Source: Pseudomonadota bacterium (GTDB taxonomy: Bacteria > Myxococcota_A > Polyangia > Polyangiales > Polyangiaceae). From it: a DNA stretch of 64,000 nt. This document shows positions 17,568 through 26,531 of the stretch, in pieces. The notes below the pieces were generated by a model that ran no database searches, was not told the origin of the DNA, and worked only from the letters and a program-made list of their open reading frames with translations. The stretch spans positions 30,028-94,027 of the forward strand of contig JAFAER010000041.1 of NCBI GenBank assembly GCA_023423895.1. The letters are read 5' to 3'. Positions within the stretch are counted from its first letter, which is position 1, and each line of letters begins with the position of its first letter. The position numbers and the translations under genes were made by a program.

Positions 17568-18488
17568 CTACGGGCGGCCGAGCATGTCGAGAAACGCCCG
17601 CGCAGAGTGGCTCAGCGGACGTTTCTCGACGCGCACCAGATGGATCTTGCGTTCGAGCTTCAGCTCCTTCACGGGGACCTCGCGGAGCACACCTTGCGCG
17701 AGGTCCTGCTCTGCACAGAGCCGCGGCAAGAACGCAACGCCCTCGCCGGCTTGCACCATGCGCCGGATGCTCTCGACCGTCGGCATCTCGAGGTCCATGT
17801 TGAGCGGCACCTTCGCCTTCTGGAAGGCCTTGATCACCGCGTCTCGGTAAGGGCTCGGGACGTTGTGGGCGACGAACGTCTCCATCGAGAGGTCCTTGAT
17901 GCTGAGGCTCTTCCGCCTCGCGAGCCGATGATTCGGCGCTACGAGGAACGACAGGTGGTCCACGTAGAGGACGCGTGAATGGAACCGGTCGTCGTCGAGC
18001 CGGTAGCTCACGACGCCGAAATCGAGATCGCCGGCCAGCAGGCGCTCCGGCATCTCGCCCGATCGGCTGCGCTGCACCACCAGCTTCACCTTCGGATACG
18101 CGCGCCGAAAGCCGCTCAAGTGGGGCAACAGGTAGAGCGTCATACTCTCGTTCGCGCCGATGACGAGCCTTCCGACCGCCTTGTTCCGGAGCTCCGCGAG
18201 GCGGCTCGAGAGCTCGTGATGCAGGTTCTCTTGCCGGCGTGCGACCTCGAAGACGACCTTCCCAGCATCCGTCAGGGCCAGGTCGCGGCCGCTCCGGTCG
18301 ATGAGCGTCTCGCCGAGCTCGCTCTCGAGGCGCTGCACGGCGAGCGACACGGCAGGCTGCGTTCGAAAGAGCTTCTCCGCTGCGCGCGTGAAGCTCTTCT
18401 CGTTGACGACGGTGAGGAAGACGTTGAGCGGAGAGGTGTCGTTCAGCATCAGCGTGACTCGCTGGAGGATGGCGGGCGGCGCATTCAA
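17568..18488 (-). CDS. LysR-family transcriptional regulator, divergent from leuABCD
   Basis: The N-terminal winged helix (about 15-75) is canonical: LNVFLTVVNEKSFTRAAEKL followed by FRTQPAVSLAVQRLESELG and LTDAGKVVFE. The substrate-binding domain (about 100-300) carries GRLVIGANESMTLYLLP and LDFGVVSY, then GVAFLPRL. At 306 residues it has the usual length. It is transcribed away from leuA with a T-N11-A palindrome between them, the standard arrangement for a LysR protein that controls its divergent neighbours and itself. It likely senses a leucine-pathway intermediate; isopropylmalate is the known co-inducer for some leucine-pathway LysR proteins. An ATG at 18449 is an alternative start. Confidence 0.92.
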   Translation of the reverse strand: MNAPPAILQRVTLMLNDTSPLNVFLTVVNEKSFTRAAEKLFRTQPAVSLAVQRLESELGETLIDRSGRDLALTDAGKVVFEVARRQENLHHELSSRLAELRNKAVGRLVIGANESMTLYLLPHLSGFRRAYPKVKLVVQRSRSGEMPERLLAGDLDFGVVSYRLDDDRFHSRVLYVDHLSFLVAPNHRLARRKSLSIKDLSMETFVAHNVPSPYRDAVIKAFQKAKVPLNMDLEMPTVESIRRMVQAGEGVAFLPRLCAEQDLAQGVLREVPVKELKLERKIHLVRVEKRPLSHSARAFLDMLGRP

Positions 18489-18499
18489 TCAGCAGTTCT

Positions 18500-18524
18500 A
18501 ATCAATCACACAGAACTATTGATT
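18500..18524. promoter_or_regulatory. LysR-type T-N11-A operator between lysR and leuA
   Basis: AATCAAT (18500-18506) and ATTGATT (18518-18524) are perfect inverted arms separated by exactly 11 bases, matching the LysR consensus T-N11-A. A further half site (TCAATCA) lies just upstream at 18485-18491. It is positioned 12 bp from the regulator start and 50 bp from leuA, suiting autorepression and leuA activation. Confidence 0.75.
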
Positions 18525-18573
18525 GGAGTAATGCCGGCATAGCAGCGACGGTGCGCCCATCCGAGAGGGCACC

Positions 18574-19761
18574 ATGAATCGCGTTCGGATCTTCGACACG
18601 ACACTGCGAGACGGCGAGCAAGCGTGCGGCTGCAGCATGATCACCGCGGAGAAGCTCCGCCTTGCGGCTCAGCTCGAGACCTTGGGCGTGGACGTCGTCG
18701 AAGCGGGCTTTCCGGCGGCGTCCGCCGGCGACTTCGAGGCCGTCGCCGCGATCGCGCGCAGCGTTCGCTCGCCTTCGATCGCCGCGCTCGCACGGGCACG
18801 CGCCTCCGACATCGAGACCGCAGCGCGTGCCGTCGAGTCGGCAGCGCGTCCTCGCATTCACACGTTCATCGCGACGAGCCCGATCCATCGGGCGCGCAAG
18901 CTGCGGATGAGCCAGACAGCGGTGCTCGACGCGGCGACCGCTGCGGTGCGGCTGGCCCGACGGTTCGTCGACGACGTGGAGTTCTCCGCGGAGGACGCGA
19001 CGCGGACGGAGCCGGACTTCTTGTGCGACGTCATGCGCGCCGCCGTCGACGCGGGAGCGACGACCGTGAACGTGCCAGACACCGTCGGTCACGCCGTCCC
19101 CGAGGAGTTCGGCGAGCTCGTCGGGCGCGTCGTCGATGCCGTCGCCGGAAAAGCGGTGGTCAGCGTGCATTGCCACGACGACCTCGGTCTCGCGACCGCC
19201 AACAGCCTCGCCGGCGTGAGGGCCGGCGCGCGGCAGGTCGAATGCACGGTCAACGGCATCGGCGAGCGCGCGGGGAACGCAGCGCTCGAGGAGATCGTCA
19301 TGGCCCTCAAGGTCCGCCGCGATCGGCTCGGCCTCGACACCGGGATCCGGACGCCCGAGCTCTATCCGAGCAGCCGGATGCTTGCCGAGTGCATCTCGTT
19401 CGAGCCGCAGCCCAACAAGGCGATCGTCGGCCGGAACGCATTCGCGCACGAGGCGGGCATCCATCAGGACGGGATGCTGAAGGACCGGACGACCTACGAG
19501 ATCATCGATCCGCACGACGTGGGCGTACCCGAGAGCCAGCTCGTGCTCGGCAAACACAGCGGACGGCATGCGCTCCGCTTCCGTGCAGGGCAGCTCGGTT
19601 ACGCGCTCGACGACGCCGCGCTCGAACGTGCCTACGTGGCGTTCGTCACGCTCGCGGATCGGAAGAAGTGGGTCTCGAACGACGAGATCCTGAGCCTCGT
19701 TCGGGCGGCGGCCCATGCCGCTCCGAGCGTCGCCGAGCAACAGCTCGAACACGCGGAGTGA
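18574..19761 (+). CDS. leuA: 2-isopropylmalate synthase, short form lacking the regulatory domain
   Basis: The enzyme condenses acetyl-CoA with 2-oxoisovalerate, the first committed step of leucine synthesis. The TIM-barrel domain is complete: DTTLRDGEQACGCSM, ETLGVDVVEAGFPAAS, and the metal-binding HCHDDLGLATANSLAG. Then come VECTVNGIGERAGNAALEE and the subdomain motifs GRNAFAHEAGIHQDGMLKD and GKHSGRHALR. Translation stops at residue 395, just after KKWVSNDEIL, so the LeuA dimer/regulatory domain of about 120 residues found in standard 510-residue enzymes is missing. Homocitrate or citramalate synthases are alternatives, but the leuBCD context favours leucine. The ribosome site is GAGAGG. 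Confidence 0.88.
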   Translation: MNRVRIFDTTLRDGEQACGCSMITAEKLRLAAQLETLGVDVVEAGFPAASAGDFEAVAAIARSVRSPSIAALARARASDIETAARAVESAARPRIHTFIATSPIHRARKLRMSQTAVLDAATAAVRLARRFVDDVEFSAEDATRTEPDFLCDVMRAAVDAGATTVNVPDTVGHAVPEEFGELVGRVVDAVAGKAVVSVHCHDDLGLATANSLAGVRAGARQVECTVNGIGERAGNAALEEIVMALKVRRDRLGLDTGIRTPELYPSSRMLAECISFEPQPNKAIVGRNAFAHEAGIHQDGMLKDRTTYEIIDPHDVGVPESQLVLGKHSGRHALRFRAGQLGYALDDAALERAYVAFVTLADRKKWVSNDEILSLVRAAAHAAPSVAEQQLEHAE

Positions 19762-19763
19762 AC

Positions 19764-20837
19764 ATGCGATTGAAGATCCTCTCTCTTCCGGGCGACGGCA
19801 TCGGGCCCGAGGTCACCGCACAAGCCGAGAAGGTGCTCACGTGCATCGCCGAGCGCTTCGGCCATCACCTCGAGCTCGCGCGCGGTCGCATCGGCGCCGA
19901 TGCGCTCGTGGCCGATGGAACCCCGCTGCCCGAGGCGACCAGGCGCGACGCGTGCGCCGCGGACGCCGTGCTCCTCGGCGCCGTTGGTCTTCCCGCGTAC
20001 GACGGGCGCCCGCCCGCCGAGCGTCCGGAGAAAGGCCTGCTCGATCTGCGGAAGGAGCTCGCCGTCTTCGCGAACCTGCGCCCCGTGAAGGCGTATCCGA
20101 GCCTCGTTGCGGCTTCTCCGCTGAAGGCGGAGCGGCTCGAGGGCGCCGACCTCGTGATCGTCCGCGAGCTCACCGGAGGCCTCTACTTCGGGACACCTCG
20201 CGGACGAACGGAGAGCCGCGCGTTCAACACGCTGTCGTACGGCACCGACGAGATCGAGCGCGTCGCGCGCATCGCGTTCGACGTCGCGAAAGGCCGTCGC
20301 CGCAAGGTCACGAGCGTCGACAAGGCCAACGTGCTCGAGACCTCCGAGCTGTGGCGTCAGGTCGTGACCGACGTCGCGCGCGACTACCCGGACGTCGAGC
20401 TCGAGCACCTGCTCGTCGACAACGCCGCCATGCAGCTCGTCCTCGAGCCCGCTCGGTTCGACGTCCTCCTCACCGAGAACCTGTTCGGCGACATCCTGAG
20501 CGACGAGGCGGCGGTGCTCGCCGGCTCGATCGGGATCCTCGCGTCCGCGTCCGTCGGAGCACGTCGTGCGGACGGAAAGCTGCCTGGTCTCTACGAGCCG
20601 ATCCACGGCTCCGCGCCGTCGCTCGCGGGCAGAGGCATCGCGAACCCGGCAGGCGCCATCGGCTCGGTCGCGTTGATGCTCGACTGGAGCTTCGGGCTCC
20701 GCGCGGAGGCCTCGGCGATCGACGCCGCCGTGAGCCGGTGGCTCGAGGACGGCCCGCTCACCGCCGACCTCGGCGGACGTGCCAGCACGAGTGAAGCGGG
20801 AGACGCGATCTGCGCCGCGATCCGCAGGGAGGCATGA
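19764..20837 (+). CDS. leuB: 3-isopropylmalate dehydrogenase
   Basis: This NAD-dependent enzyme oxidises and decarboxylates 3-isopropylmalate. Its 357 residues show the family landmarks. LPGDGIGPEVTAQ opens the fold, and LLDLRKELAVFANLRPVK carries the substrate-binding arginines. RELTGGLYFG follows, then SVDKANVLETSELWR with the catalytic Lys, and LVDNAAMQLVLEP and LTENLFGDILSDEAAVLAGSIG with the metal-binding aspartates. YEPIHGSAPSLAGRGIANP closes the cofactor site; Ser replaces the usual Asp in HGSAPD. It starts 2 bp after leuA and overlaps leuC, so the four genes are one operon. Confidence 0.95.
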   Translation: MRLKILSLPGDGIGPEVTAQAEKVLTCIAERFGHHLELARGRIGADALVADGTPLPEATRRDACAADAVLLGAVGLPAYDGRPPAERPEKGLLDLRKELAVFANLRPVKAYPSLVAASPLKAERLEGADLVIVRELTGGLYFGTPRGRTESRAFNTLSYGTDEIERVARIAFDVAKGRRRKVTSVDKANVLETSELWRQVVTDVARDYPDVELEHLLVDNAAMQLVLEPARFDVLLTENLFGDILSDEAAVLAGSIGILASASVGARRADGKLPGLYEPIHGSAPSLAGRGIANPAGAIGSVALMLDWSFGLRAEASAIDAAVSRWLEDGPLTADLGGRASTSEAGDAICAAIRREA

Positions 20838-22237
20838 TGCACGCCCGCACCCTCTACGAGCGCCTGTGGGACGATCACCTGGTCGCCGAGCGGCCGGGGG
20901 AGCCGGCACTCCTCTACATCGACTTGCATCTGGTCCACGAGGTCACGAGCCCGCAAGCGTTCGACGGCCTCCGCCGCCGAGGGCTCGGCGTCCGCCGGCC
21001 GGACCGCACGGTGGCCACGATCGATCACTCGATCCCCACCCACGATCGCTCGCTGCCCATCGTCGATCGCGTCGCGGCGCAGCAGATCGAGCAGCTGAAG
21101 CGGAACTGCGCCGACCTCGGCGTGCCGCTCCACGGCCCAGGCAGCGGACGACAAGGCATCGTGCACGTCATCGGGCCGGAGCTCGGGCTCACGCAGCCCG
21201 GCATGACCGTGGTCTGCGGTGACAGCCACACCGCGACGCACGGCGCGTTCGGTGCGCTCGCGTTCGGGATCGGCACGAGCGAGGTCGAGATGGTGCTCGC
21301 CACGCAGTGCCTCCTCCAGCGCCGATCGCGGACGCTGCGGGTCGAGATCACCGGCCGCCTGAGGGACGGCGTGGCAGCAAAAGACCTCATCCTCGCGCTC
21401 ATCGCGCGCATCGGCGTCGACGGGGGAACCGGCAGCGTCATCGAGTACACGGGCGCGGCGATCCGGGCGCTCGACATGGAGTCGCGGATGACGGTCTGCA
21501 ACATGAGCATCGAAGCGGGGGCGCGCGCCGGCATGATCGCGCCGGACGACACGACGTTCGAGTATCTGCACGGACGCCCCTTCGCGCCGACCGGTCACGC
21601 GTGGGACGAAGCGCTGCGCCGATGGCGTTCGTTCGTGAGCGACGACGAGGCCGCGTTCGATCACGTCGTCACGCTCGACGGCGACGCAATCGAGCCGATG
21701 ATCACGTTCGGCACCAACCCGGCGCAGGCGATCCCGATCGGCGGCGCGGTCCCGACCCCTGGCGAGGTCCCCGCGCAGGAGCGCGATGCGCTCGCAAAGG
21801 CCCTCGCGTACATGGGCGTCGAGCCCGGACGACCGATCCTCGGTCATCCGGTGCAGGCGGTCTTCATCGGGAGCTGCACGAACGGCCGCCTCTCGGATCT
21901 GCGCGCGGCCGCAACCGTCCTCCGTGGACGCAAGGTTCGCCCCGGTGTCCGCGCGCTCGTCGTCCCAGGGTCGGAGTCGGTCGCACGCGATGCCGAGGCC
22001 GAAGGCCTCGCCGACGTCTTCCGCGCAGCCGGAGCGGAGTGGCGCGCTCCGGGCTGCTCGATGTGCATCGCCATGAACGGCGACGAGCTCCGCCCAGGCG
22101 AGACCGCCGTGTCGACGAGCAATCGCAACTTCGAAGGGCGCCAGGGCAGAGGCAGCCGAACCTTGCTCGCCAGCCCCCTCACCGCTGCCGCCGCTGCCGT
22201 GACCGGCGCGGTCGCTGACCCACGAGCTTTTTCATGA
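20834..22237 (+). CDS. leuC: 3-isopropylmalate dehydratase large subunit
   Basis: With LeuD this aconitase-family enzyme isomerises 2- to 3-isopropylmalate through a [4Fe-4S] cluster. The 467-residue length matches E. coli LeuC (466). CGDSHTATHGAFGALAFGIG is the aconitase signature. The cluster cysteines lie in FIGSCTNGRLSDL and APGCSMC. RNFEGRQGRGSRTLLASPLT near the end is also typical. Two adjacent ATGs (20834 and 20837) overlap the leuB stop, so translation is coupled. The leuD ATG overlaps its stop by 4 bp. Confidence 0.95.
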   Translation: MMHARTLYERLWDDHLVAERPGEPALLYIDLHLVHEVTSPQAFDGLRRRGLGVRRPDRTVATIDHSIPTHDRSLPIVDRVAAQQIEQLKRNCADLGVPLHGPGSGRQGIVHVIGPELGLTQPGMTVVCGDSHTATHGAFGALAFGIGTSEVEMVLATQCLLQRRSRTLRVEITGRLRDGVAAKDLILALIARIGVDGGTGSVIEYTGAAIRALDMESRMTVCNMSIEAGARAGMIAPDDTTFEYLHGRPFAPTGHAWDEALRRWRSFVSDDEAAFDHVVTLDGDAIEPMITFGTNPAQAIPIGGAVPTPGEVPAQERDALAKALAYMGVEPGRPILGHPVQAVFIGSCTNGRLSDLRAAATVLRGRKVRPGVRALVVPGSESVARDAEAEGLADVFRAAGAEWRAPGCSMCIAMNGDELRPGETAVSTSNRNFEGRQGRGSRTLLASPLTAAAAAVTGAVADPRAFS

Positions 22238-22806
22238 CCCCGTTCACTCCCTTCGAGAGCACGTACGCGCGGCTGCTCGTCAGCCACGTCGACACCGATC
22301 AGATCATCCCCGCGCGGTTCCTCAAGACCACGTCGCGCGAAGGCCTCGGCCGCTACGCCTTCGCGGACTGGCGTTACGACGCCGACCAGCAGCCGCGCGC
22401 CGACTTTCCGCTGCACCATCCGTCGGCTCGTGGCGCACGCGTGCTCCTTGCCGGAGAGAACTTCGGCTGCGGCTCGTCGCGCGAGCACGCTCCGTGGGCA
22501 CTCCTCGACATGGGCTTCCGCGCCGTGATCGCTCCGTCGTTCGGAGACATCTTCCGGCAGAACGCGCTGAAGAACGGGCTCGTCCCGATCGCGATCGGCG
22601 CCGACGTCTTCGCGAACCTCGCTGCCGCGCCGCCGGATGCCCAGGTGCGGATCGAGCTCGGCGTCCTCCGCTTGCCCGAGGGCAAATGTTTGCCCTACCC
22701 CCTCGATCCGTTCTGGAGCGCGTGCCTCGCGAGCGGGATCGACGAGATCGATTACGTGCTCCGACAGGCTCCGCAGATCACGCGCTACGAGACGGAGGCG
22801 CGCTAG
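22234..22806 (+). CDS. leuD: 3-isopropylmalate dehydratase small subunit
   Basis: The small subunit supplies the swivelling domain that completes the isopropylmalate isomerase active site. At 190 residues it is the bacterial type (about 200). Landmarks are VSHVDTDQIIPARFLKT, then LLAGENFGCGSSREHAPWAL with the substrate-binding Ser-Ser-Arg, and VIAPSFGDIFRQNALKNGL. It is the last gene of leuABCD; no terminator hairpin is obvious between it and the lipoprotein gene 76 bp further on, but that gene has its own strong ribosome site. Confidence 0.95.
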   Translation: MTPFTPFESTYARLLVSHVDTDQIIPARFLKTTSREGLGRYAFADWRYDADQQPRADFPLHHPSARGARVLLAGENFGCGSSREHAPWALLDMGFRAVIAPSFGDIFRQNALKNGLVPIAIGADVFANLAAAPPDAQVRIELGVLRLPEGKCLPYPLDPFWSACLASGIDEIDYVLRQAPQITRYETEAR

Positions 22807-22882
22807 CAGGGCAGTACGATTTCGTGACGGATCGACCTCGCTCGCGGGAAGTAGACGACACGCGCCCGAGGGAGGTCCGCTG

Positions 22883-24916
22883 ATGAATCGATTGTTCTTT
22901 GCTTGTGTCCCGGTCGTATTGATCGGCTGTGGCATCGTCCAGGAGTTCGGAACCTCGGACGATGCTCCGACGGCCGGAGATGACGCCGGCAACGATGCGA
23001 GCGTCCCCAGCCTGCAGGGCGACGGAGGCGCACCCGCTCCCGCGCCGCTCGTACCGACGTTCTCCTGGATGAATCCGCTGCCGACGGGGAACGATCTGCG
23101 CGGGATCTGGGGGACCTCCGACGACGACATCTGGATCGCGGGCGAGCATGGGACCGTGGCTCGATGGGACGGCTCCAAGGCGAGCCTCGTCTACGACGGA
23201 AAGGTCGACGAGGAGTTCTACGCGATGTGGGGCAGCGGCAAGGACGACATGTGGATCGCGGGACGCGCCGGAGCGCGTGGCCAGGTCCTTCACTGGGACG
23301 GCACGTCGTGGTCGCCGTCGTACACGCTCGGCGAGCGTTCCATCCACGCGCTCTGGGGCACCTCGTCGAACGACTTCTGGGCTCTCAGTGAGCCCGGCAC
23401 GCTCTTCCACTTCAACGGGACGACGTTCGACGAACAGGTCCTCATCTCGGAGTGCGACCCTCACCGGGCGGTCTTGCGGGACCTCTGGGGATCGAGCGAT
23501 TCCGACATCTGGGCGGTCGGAGACGGCGGCGCCATCTATCACTACCGCGAGAAGGGCGAGCGGCAGTGCCCTGACTGGGCCCGTGCGACGAGCGCAGCGG
23601 CGGGGCTCGCCGATCCCTTTGCAAGCGAGCATGCGTATTTCGGGATCTGGGGAAGCTCCGGCAACGATGTATGGGCCGCATTCCTCGACGCCCCGTCCGC
23701 TTCGAGCCCGCCGAAGATCGGCTTCTCCCATTTCGACGGAACCGCATGGCGCGTGGCGCAGCTCGACGAGGGCGGCTGGGGCGTTCCCGACCAAAGCATC
23801 GAACCGAGCCGCCGAGGTCATCGCATGTGGGGCAGCTCCGCGAACGACATCGTGGCGCTCGTCGCTTCGACGACCTGGCGGTGGAACGGCACCACGTGGT
23901 CCCCGTCGTACATCGGACCAACGAGGCTAGGCGAGCCCGGCTGGACGGCGACGTGGGCCAGCGCGAATCGCGGGATCATGGCCGTCGGGCCGGCCGGGAC
24001 CTTCGGCCACCTCCGCCCCGATGGGAGCTGGAGCTCGGTCGTCCCCGGGAGGATCCACCGCGAGGATCTCTCCGGGGTTTCGGTCGCGCCCGACGGGTCC
24101 GTCTGGGCAGTCTCCAGACCGTATTCACACGGGCCGGGACGCGTCGTTCGCTGGACGACACGCGGCTGGACGGAGGTCGCTCCACTTCCGCTCGAGGACG
24201 TCGTACTGCTCACGAGAATCAAGGCGCTCTCGAACGACGACGTCTGGGTCGCCGGCCACGTCGACGGCCCCGGTCCCAACGACGACTACGCGTTCGTCAC
24301 ACGCCTCACGGACGGTGCATGGGGAGAGATCCAGCGCGTCCCAGTAACGGCCATCGGGGGCCTTGCCGTCGCGAGCGCGACGAACGCCTGGGTCGTGGGC
24401 AACGAGCGCGCCGCTCGATGGGACGGCACGAAATGGACGTCGATCCCGGTGGGCGGCGATCTCAGGGACGTGACGATCGCGGGCGACGACGTCTGGATCG
24501 CGGGTACGGGCAGCGATGGCAAGGGCGTCGTGCTCCGCTGGGACGGCAGCAAGTTCCAGCCGCTCGTTCGTTCAGGCTCCCACTTCTTCAACATCTGGGC
24601 GAGCGGGCCCAACGATGTCTGGGCCGTGGGCTCGGAGGTCCTTCACTACGACGGGTCGACGTGGAACCACGTCGGAGAGACCGGCTTCTTCGCCACCGAC
24701 GTCTGGGGCAGCGGTCCCGACGATGTTTGGCTCGTGTCGGAGGGCAAGCAACGCGGCATCATCCATCACTGGGACGGCGCGTCGTTCTCGACACGCTACG
24801 AGGTCTCTTCACCCCTCCAGGGGATCTCCGGCAACACCAAAGACAACGTGTGGTTCGTCGGACACGACGGAGCAACCGTGCGCTTCGCAACGAGCGCATG
24901 GAAGCCGCCGCACTGA
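22883..24916 (+). CDS. Large beta-propeller lipoprotein
   Basis: The ATG at 22883 follows a strong ribosome site (GGGAGGT) and starts a lipoprotein signal, MNRLFFACVPVVLIGCG. A short Asp/Ala/Gly linker precedes about 620 residues of repeats built on G-T-S/G-x-x-D-I/V-W-x-x-G, for example IWGTSDDDIWIAG, MWGSGKDDMWIAG, LWGTSSNDFWALS, LWGSSDSDIWAVG, IWGSSGNDVWAAF, IWASGPNDVWAVG and VWGSGPDDVWLVS. Blades of about 45 residues, each followed by HWDGTSW-like strands, indicate one or two beta-propellers. Such surface propellers are abundant in myxobacteria. No enzymatic residues are recognisable; binding or adhesion is a guess. Confidence 0.85.
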   Translation: MNRLFFACVPVVLIGCGIVQEFGTSDDAPTAGDDAGNDASVPSLQGDGGAPAPAPLVPTFSWMNPLPTGNDLRGIWGTSDDDIWIAGEHGTVARWDGSKASLVYDGKVDEEFYAMWGSGKDDMWIAGRAGARGQVLHWDGTSWSPSYTLGERSIHALWGTSSNDFWALSEPGTLFHFNGTTFDEQVLISECDPHRAVLRDLWGSSDSDIWAVGDGGAIYHYREKGERQCPDWARATSAAAGLADPFASEHAYFGIWGSSGNDVWAAFLDAPSASSPPKIGFSHFDGTAWRVAQLDEGGWGVPDQSIEPSRRGHRMWGSSANDIVALVASTTWRWNGTTWSPSYIGPTRLGEPGWTATWASANRGIMAVGPAGTFGHLRPDGSWSSVVPGRIHREDLSGVSVAPDGSVWAVSRPYSHGPGRVVRWTTRGWTEVAPLPLEDVVLLTRIKALSNDDVWVAGHVDGPGPNDDYAFVTRLTDGAWGEIQRVPVTAIGGLAVASATNAWVVGNERAARWDGTKWTSIPVGGDLRDVTIAGDDVWIAGTGSDGKGVVLRWDGSKFQPLVRSGSHFFNIWASGPNDVWAVGSEVLHYDGSTWNHVGETGFFATDVWGSGPDDVWLVSEGKQRGIIHHWDGASFSTRYEVSSPLQGISGNTKDNVWFVGHDGATVRFATSAWKPPH

Positions 24917-24965
24917 CGGTTCATCGCCGGAGATCTGGCCCGTCGGCGCCCACGCCGACGCAACA

Positions 24966-24989
24966 AAGCCCCGGTCTCGGCCGGGGCTT
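24966..24989. terminator. Bidirectional intrinsic-type terminator between the propeller gene and dnaA
   Basis: AAGCCCCGG (24966-24974) and CCGGGGCTT (24981-24989) form a perfect 9-bp GC-rich stem with a 6-nt loop. It lies between two convergent genes, 50 bp after the lipoprotein stop and 43 bp after the dnaA stop. On the minus strand it is followed by TTTGTTG, a weak U-tract, so it may serve mainly dnaA. Confidence 0.75.
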
Positions 24990-25031
24990 CGTCGTTCGAG
25001 AGCTCGCGCCTCGCCGTGCGAGCGCGTCGTG

Positions 25032-26531
25032 TCAGTCGTTGGTGCCGAGCTTGCGCTCGATCGCCTCGAGATGCGCGCGGACCTCGGGGTCGGTCGTCCG
25101 GAGGTGCTCGACCTTGCGCACGGCGCTCATGACGGTCGTGTGATCGCGGTTGCCGAAGGCGCGACCGAGCTCTGGGAAGCTGCACTTGAGGCGCTGCTTG
25201 CAGAGGTACATCGCGACGTGACGGGCGAACGCGATGCTCTTGTGGCGGTCCTTCGAGAGAAGGTCGCTGGTGCGGAGCTTGAAGTGGTGGCAGACGACGC
25301 GCTGGATGTCGTCGACGCCTGCTTCGTTCGGACGCGGGCTCGTCGTCGCCGCGAGCTCCTGCCGAGCGAAGTCGAGGTCGATCTGCCGCTGGAGAAGCGA
25401 CGACTTCGCGGCGAGGCGGATGAGCGTCCCTTCGAGCTCGCGGACGTTGGAGCGGATCGTCTGGGCGAGGTAGAGGACCACCTCGTCGGCGAGCTCGATC
25501 TGCTCCATCTGCGCCTTCTTGCGAAGGATCGCGACGCGCGTCTCGAGCTCCGGGCCCTGGATGTCGGCGACGAGGCCCCACGAGAAGCGCGAGACGAGCC
25601 GCTCCTCCATGCGCTCGAGCTGCTGCGGGTACTTGTCGCTCGTGACGATGATCTGCTTGTCCGCCTGGTGGAGCGCGTTGAACGCGTGGAAGAACTCCTC
25701 CTGCGTCTGCGTCTTCGAGGCGAGGAACTGGATGTCGTCGACGAGGAGGAGGTCGCAGCGATCGCGGTAGCGGCTGCGGAACTCGCTCATCCGGTTCTCC
25801 TGGAGAGACTGGACGAACTCGTTCACGAACTTCTCGGCCGAGACGTACAGGATGCGCGAGTGCGGACGCTCCGCGCGGATGCGATGCGCGACGGCGTGGA
25901 CGAGATGGGTCTTCCCGAGGCCGGTCCCGCCGCACAAAAAGAGCGGGTTGTGCCGAGGGCCACCGCCTCCGGCAGCGCCGATCGCCGCGGCGTGCGCGAG
26001 TTGGTTCGACGGGCCGACGACGAAGTTCCCGAACGTGTACTTCGGGTTCAAGCCCTCGACGGGAGGCGCCGCCTTCATCGTTGCCGGCGTTCGGCGTGAC
26101 GTCGGAGGCTCGTCGTCCATGTGCAAAGACTGACCGTTCACGTCGTCGGTCGGACGCGCGACGTGCAGGCCATTGGACGACTGGACCTGCGTGCGCATTC
26201 CCGATCCGTTCTCGCGCAGCGAGGTCGCCACCGGACGTTCGAGCTCCCCGCCCACGCTCCAGGCGATCTGCACGCTCCAGCCCGTCTGGCTACGCAAGTA
26301 GTCGACGAGCGTCGGGAGAAAGTGCTGGTCGACCCATTCGCGCACGAACTCGTCGCGTGCACGCAGGCACACGACGCCATCCGTCATGCCGTCGAACTGC
26401 ACGCCAGAAAACCACTGCTCGAAGCTCGCGGGCGATTTCGACCGTGTGAAGGCGACAGCTTCGTTCCAGAGCGATTCGTGCTGCATCCTCATCCGTTCCA
26501 GCGAATGAAAATCCTTGGCGCCTCGCGGCAC
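25032..26531 (-). CDS. dnaA: Chromosomal replication initiator protein DnaA
   Basis: DnaA binds 9-mer boxes at oriC and melts the origin. Domain I is at about 15-95 (LWNEAVAFTRSKSPASFEQW), and a variable linker domain II follows (about 95-160). The AAA+ domain III has Walker A LFLCGGTGLGKT (K207) and Walker B LLLVDDIQFL, then GLVADIQGPELETRVAIL. Domain IV carries the DNA-binding signature NRDHTTVMSAVRKVEHL. At 499 residues the length is normal. The reading frame begins at a GTG (26531); ATGs at 26492 and 26486 are equally good starts. The non-coding stretch upstream contains DnaA-box-like 9-mers, consistent with autoregulation and an adjacent origin. Confidence 0.97.
   Translation of the reverse strand: MPRGAKDFHSLERMRMQHESLWNEAVAFTRSKSPASFEQWFSGVQFDGMTDGVVCLRARDEFVREWVDQHFLPTLVDYLRSQTGWSVQIAWSVGGELERPVATSLRENGSGMRTQVQSSNGLHVARPTDDVNGQSLHMDDEPPTSRRTPATMKAAPPVEGLNPKYTFGNFVVGPSNQLAHAAAIGAAGGGGPRHNPLFLCGGTGLGKTHLVHAVAHRIRAERPHSRILYVSAEKFVNEFVQSLQENRMSEFRSRYRDRCDLLLVDDIQFLASKTQTQEEFFHAFNALHQADKQIIVTSDKYPQQLERMEERLVSRFSWGLVADIQGPELETRVAILRKKAQMEQIELADEVVLYLAQTIRSNVRELEGTLIRLAAKSSLLQRQIDLDFARQELAATTSPRPNEAGVDDIQRVVCHHFKLRTSDLLSKDRHKSIAFARHVAMYLCKQRLKCSFPELGRAFGNRDHTTVMSAVRKVEHLRTTDPEVRAHLEAIERKLGTND

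Noticed and set aside
18531..18542. Three-codon open frame ATG-CCG-GCA-TAG preceded by GGAG in front of leuA
   Set aside because: It could be a leader peptide, but it has no leucine codons and no attenuator hairpins follow; chance occurrence in a short spacer is more likely.
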